This document shows, one piece after another, positions 53,901 through 59,900 of a stretch of 64,000 nucleotides of DNA. Position 1 is the stretch's first letter. Each line of letters opens with the position of its first letter. A program made the translations under genes and the position numbers. The notes beneath the pieces were generated by a model that was not told the DNA's origin, made no database searches, and saw nothing but the letters and a program-made list of their open reading frames with translations. Origin of the DNA: Ryuthela nishihirai (Eukaryota > Arthropoda > Arachnida > Araneae > Heptathelidae); NCBI GenBank assembly GCA_038380435.1, contig JAWZYU010000028.1:28442201-28506200 (forward strand), read 5' to 3'.

Positions 53901-56900
53901 GTGCCTTTATTTCAGCCTTTAAAGATGAACAACTACTCAAAATACATATTAATATAAAATAAAAAAGGTTAGAGTCAGTTGAAGTAATCTAATATTACGT
54001 ACCTTGCTATGATCCGTTAAGTTTTCGGTCATTGCTTGGCTTCCTATTATTCCTTGGTAATACTTATATTTTCTGACACAAAGCGGTGTATGACTTCCAG
54101 AAGTGTGTTGGAACTGTTTACTTTAGCTCCCGCAAATCATTTGCAAAGGCAAGTTATTATCATTTATTTGCAGAACCTCCTCCGTTCTCAATTTTTAACA
54201 CTGGAAGTAATTTTATCATATTTCAAAATATGTACATGGTAACAAAATGTTAACAAAATATTTGTAAACCTACTTCTGATAATTCTACAAAGCATTCGGT
54301 GTAATGTAGGTTAATTTAGATGATTGTGATTGAAAGGATAGGTATAGTCACAAAATTGACAGTGAATTGGAATAGGGTCAGGTTGGACTGCTTTTACCTC
54401 TGATCCGAGCTTTTATGGTCACCATGGGCCAAATGGCCAGGTCACAAGGATAAAAAAAATTTAGAGATCACCATCAAATTAGATTACCCATCAACGCCAT
54501 CCAGCACGTTTTTAATGTGCACAGATTATGGCTCTCTTGCACACAGAGCTACGGCTTAATGTCCCATTCGACAGACGGCGACTTTTCCTAGCTGGCACTT
54601 CCTTATCAACGCTGGTACAATTGGAACTCGAACATTGGAACTGTACCAGCGCGACGTGCTACCGATACAAATATTCCTATCCCACTAGAACCACGCCAAC
54701 CTGCATCACAGTAGTCAATGGGCATTTTTGACTAGTTCTCTGCAGCTTTTTGTCATTTTCAGAAAAAAAAGGCTTTCTGAATGAGTAATAGTTCATAAAA
54801 ATGACCATTAGATTATCTCCATTGTGATTATAAATGTTTTTAATTTGACTCTGTTACTTTCATTTGTTGAAATTTAAAATATTAAATTTCAAGTGTGTTT
54901 TATAATAAAATTAGAGAAATTACTATATGAGATTTATTGATTCATATCCCTTCTTTTAAGGTAATTTTTCATATTTAATTTGATTATTTTTCCTTAGAAA
55001 ACAAGACGAAAACTCATGTAACCCTAACCTTATAAGCTATTTTAATACCAAGACCTACCTAGTAATTTGAATGTTAATCTGTTTATTCATTAGGTTTATT
55101 CACTTTTCCGTTTCAAAGTTTAATCCGTTTCACAGTTTTAGGCTTAAATCCGACCTTTTATTCTGGATAGCTGGTAGGTAAAACGTATGAAATAAGTTTT
55201 TCACTTCGTATTTTCATTTATTATTTTATATTTTAAATAAATTCCAGTTGGTTAATAAAATCAGTTTATCAGTATATATTTGTATTATGATTTTCACTCA
55301 TTTTGGCGAACTTCTCCAACCTTTTGAATCATCCATTATAATTCACCACCAGCTAATTGGTTACTAAACTCGGCAATATAATCTGTTATTTCTCTACCTA
55401 TCTCTCAGTTTAGAGAATAATGTGACATCCTTTGTCAGATGCAAGCAAATCATGGATATAAACTCAAAAACTTAGCAGAAGTGTTCCAAATAATCCCTCA
55501 GATCCCATTTATTTACTTCTATGTACGATTGGCCGATGAAGTTTTTCGCTGATGGCCACACCCTGAACATGGGCCTGAACTGACCCTTGTTACTTCCCGA
55601 ATTCTAAGTGACGATTTTGTCATTTTCTTTAGTCGATGATTCATTAATCGGAAAATATGGTGTAAAGGTATATAATGAATCGCAGACTTGTTATACGTTT
55701 GGCGAGCTTCGTGTTTCCCCGAACTTTAGATCCCTGTTTCTTCCCTGTAGAGGACAATTTGTTAAACTTTTAAATAGAAAACTTTATTCTTTCGAACCAA
55801 TTGTTAACGATTTAGTAGCACAACCCTTAATAAAAGAAGCATGCACGGAAGTAATGTTCCTTCTTTTCTTAGTTATATGCAAATTTTTGTCAATCTCGGA
55901 GATTTCTCATAATTTTTATTATATTATCTCGTAATGTTATGTTCCATTATGCATAGATTCTTTATTTATTTTCACGTCTATACGTTTCGTATTATGGAAC
56001 AAAGTTGAAATTATTTTATTTTAATTTTTTCATTGTTTTTATGTGTACAGGGTGTTTGTTTGTAAATAAACTGCGTCATTTTGATGGCCTGTGCACGAAA
56101 AAGGGTTAGACCTGAAATTTAGAAGGGACAATTGTCAGGCAATGCGAAATGGAAGGACATGAAAAGAAAGAATAATTTCCAAAAGTGCTATCAGGTAGAG
56201 CATGGCGCTGTGACGAACAGGGTTAAGGGTACCTAAGTCAGATGTTATGTACCAGTCACCGCACACTTTAAAAGACTATATACTTCAACTTCCTCAAATA
56301 GGAAGGGATCGATGATGAAAGTAGCAGTTAACCCTCACCATATAAAATATAACGGAATTCCATCAACGGTCTATGAATGTAACATTCACCATAACCACTC
56401 AATATTGACATTATCCTTCAGCTGGAAGTGCGCCTCATCGCTCCATAAAATGTTCATCCACATCCAATTGTTGCCCACCTCTAGTTTAGTTAGGAATAGC
56501 TAAGTCCATACGTCGCGGGGATTTCCGTGGAGTCCGCTGTTGTACCATATGCAGTTGTTACGGAAAATAGTGCAGCTTCCTTTGTAGGATCTTGCGAACA
56601 GTTGATCACGTAAGAATTCCGGTGTGTCGCAACCGCTTTAGCATTAGCGGACGAACGCAGATTACCTGATGCGCTATCAGTCATTGCTATAGCGATTTCA
56701 TCAACATCATTTTCAGAAATTGTTCGCTTTCCTTTGCCAAGATGTGCCGACAAACTTTTGAATCATGTTGTGTAACACATATTGAAACAAAGTTCCATGT
56801 CTCAATCAGTTCGGTCGGCTATATTCGCGAACACCCAAGGATTGCTATTGTTTTGGTAATAGAGCTTAACCAAGAATGCACGATCTCCATTGAGGTCTCA

Positions 56901-59900
56901 TGGTGGCCTATTTTATGTTATCACCTGCTTTGTATCCTTTCACGTACACGTAATCGGAGTTGAATTTGCATGATTTGCGAACTTTGAAAGAAGAAAAAAG
57001 AAGACTCAGACTTTCAGTTGTTCTGCCTCTTATTTTAAATCATTGTGCAGATGAGTGCATTGTGCATTGAGGGATGCTATCAGTTAACAGTATTCGTCAC
57101 CTATACATAAGGATGTTTTTAGAAAGTAATAGTAGAAGTTTGAACTGGAAATGTCACATCGACCAACCATATGTACTGTAGCATCGAGAGAATTTGGATG
57201 GTTTCAGAAATAAGTACTTAATCTCCATCGGAATGAGAGTGATCTTAAAATAAAATTCCATTATTATCTCCTCTCTAACCCACAGAGAGGAAAAGACGGG
57301 CGAAGGAGGGAGAAAATATCTCAGCCCTGGAAGCCGGTGATCTACAAAACTCAGGCAATGGGGCTGATACGCATCCAACTAAGATGTGTTCCACTCATGC
57401 AAAAATTTAAGTTTCCGGAGTTATGTCTAACAAATGATCATATGATGACAGTAACCAAGAATTCTGTTGCAAGTAATGTATAATTTATAGAGTATTTTTG
57501 AAGTTTGTTTGAGAATCTATAAATTTAGAATTTTTGCAAGTATTAACAGTTATTTATGGTTTCAGCGATAACACTATGAAATCCAAAGGGGATAGGTTTT
57601 GCAGTTCAGAAATATACAACATAGGTAAGTAAAAATATTTTTATTAATTTATGCAAGAAAAACAAAAACGATGAAAACCAGAAGTTGAAAATTGAGATAG
57701 TGATATTATCTTCCGTCGCTATTGTTATTTTCTTTACATTGGTTACTTTCAGTAGCGAATAAAGAATTTTGGGAAGGGAGTTCAAAAAAGGTTCATCAAT
57801 ATTTTGTTATAGAAGTAATATTTATAATTATATAATAATCTAAGGTTCTAATGAAATATGAATGATATGCTGATAAAATAATTAAATGGTTTAAAGAACT
57901 GATTAAAGGACAGTATCAGGAAAGAAACTGATAGTGGATGAATCAATACTATATATAAACAGATTACCTGTTGACATATAATTCTAGAAATAATTTTGTG
58001 GAAAAAGTTAGTTTTCACCGATGAGGGGAATTCGAACCCGCTCTTCCCAATTACTCTTACCAGTAAGCTATCACTAGTTCTGTCATTTTTACCACAAAAT
58101 TATTTCTTGACCTTTATGTCACAGGTAATCTGTCAATTTATTATTGCTTGATTCTTGCATTAATACGTTTTAGCGTGAGTGCCTTCCTTATTTAACATCT
58201 ATAAATTAAGCAATATTGGATAATTTGTCTTTCTTACCATAGATAGCACCGTTTAAGCGATAAGGTCAGTTATATTTCAAAGTCACAATTAAGTGAACAA
58301 AGGAGAGAACTGGTGATAGCTTAGTGGAAAATTCCAAACTGTTTCAGTCGTACTTTATATTAGATGACCTCATAATTTGTTTGGATTAAAATTTTTATAA
58401 CCTCTATTCACTTCAAGTGAATTTTACTTGACTGCAACGTTTTCAACTGCAAGCATTTCAACTTCTAACAACCCATTTTTTATCACTTTGATAGCCTATA
58501 TGGAGTTTTGCAGATCCGGTATGAAAATATTTTCTTCAGTATTGTAAAAAAATAACTGAGACATTTTCGCAGAAAGAGTAATGTAACAAAAATGCATGGT
58601 TTTCCTGATATGGAAAAATAAACAATTTACAAAAACAAAATATGCGTAAATATTCTACGGAGAATTCTGCGCAACGCAGTCTTATGGAACTGACGTATTT
58701 CCATCCTTGAAATGTGCAGCTACTTCGGTATTACCCACTAGATTTTATCAAGCTTTGGCATAATCGAAATTTTTTCATACCTTGCTTAAGTTATGCATAA
58801 AGGTTTCAAAGCTATAGACTTATAAAAGAATTTTTTGTGCCCTTTGGAAAGTATATGTATATATCACAAATTTTCATTTTTTATGAAATGTAAGTAGGGT
58901 GCCTCTGGTATAATTTCAATTAAGCTTGAAACTACATGACTTAAAAGCTTGCTCATGGAATTTCCTAGCAGAGTGCAAACCTGCCTCAGCCAATCTGCGA
59001 TTCACGGTCTGTGTCAACACAGGATGTCTATAGCTGTCTGTATCGAATGTCATCCGTTGTGGATTGTGGGGATGCTACTGCTTGAGTCGAATGCATTGAT
59101 CGAGACGTTCGGACGTCCGCCGACGTGCACCATCGCGATGCGACGCAGCAACCAATCAGCCGTACGTATTCCTATGATGAAACCTCTGGTAAAGGTGTCC
59201 GTATGATGGTAGGTTCCCCGATCACATCGCCGAGGCATTCTCATTCTTACACGTGCTTTCGCCACTGAGATCGCTCCGATACAGTGATTCACACGCCCAG
59301 GTGAGGACAACCAAACTTAACTACGCCAAGTCGTTTTGCCGTGTTATCTCTCTCATCTATCATGTGATTGGTTCGCAACTGCACTCATTTACATAACCCA
59401 ACTGTCGACAATTACCCACCTATTTGCATGGCGCTGCGACAAATACTTCCTGTTGTGGCATTTTCTATATCGAGCAGTATATTTAAATGGATAAAATGAA
59501 ACAAAATTATCTTTTTGCATTTAACACAATCATTTGTCACAAAACGTTTATTTTTAAAATAAATACGCAAAGTTTTGCAAATAAATTCCACTGAACATAC
59601 TAGCAAATATGAAACTGTCAGAGCTTTGCGACCCACAGTTTGAGAATCACTCCTATAAGCTATTTTATCCGTGTCAGCTTCAAATTCACCATTATGGTGA
59701 ATTGTACTGAGTAGGACAACAATGTTGTTTGTTTTAGAAGCAAAAGATACAAGATTGTTTGTTGTTGTTGTTTTTTACTTAAAATCTAAACATCATAACC
59801 ATGATTTCTTAGGAGGAAAAATTGGATGAATACTAGGAGAATGAAAGACGAAATGCCGATCGATTACCACCTGTGCGAAATGGCTGTAAAAGCAGCTACA

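Noticed and set aside
58949..59310. Pair of opposing open frames as overlapping genes
   Set aside because: The plus frame is the shadow of a minus-strand transposase-like relic, open because of higher G+C.
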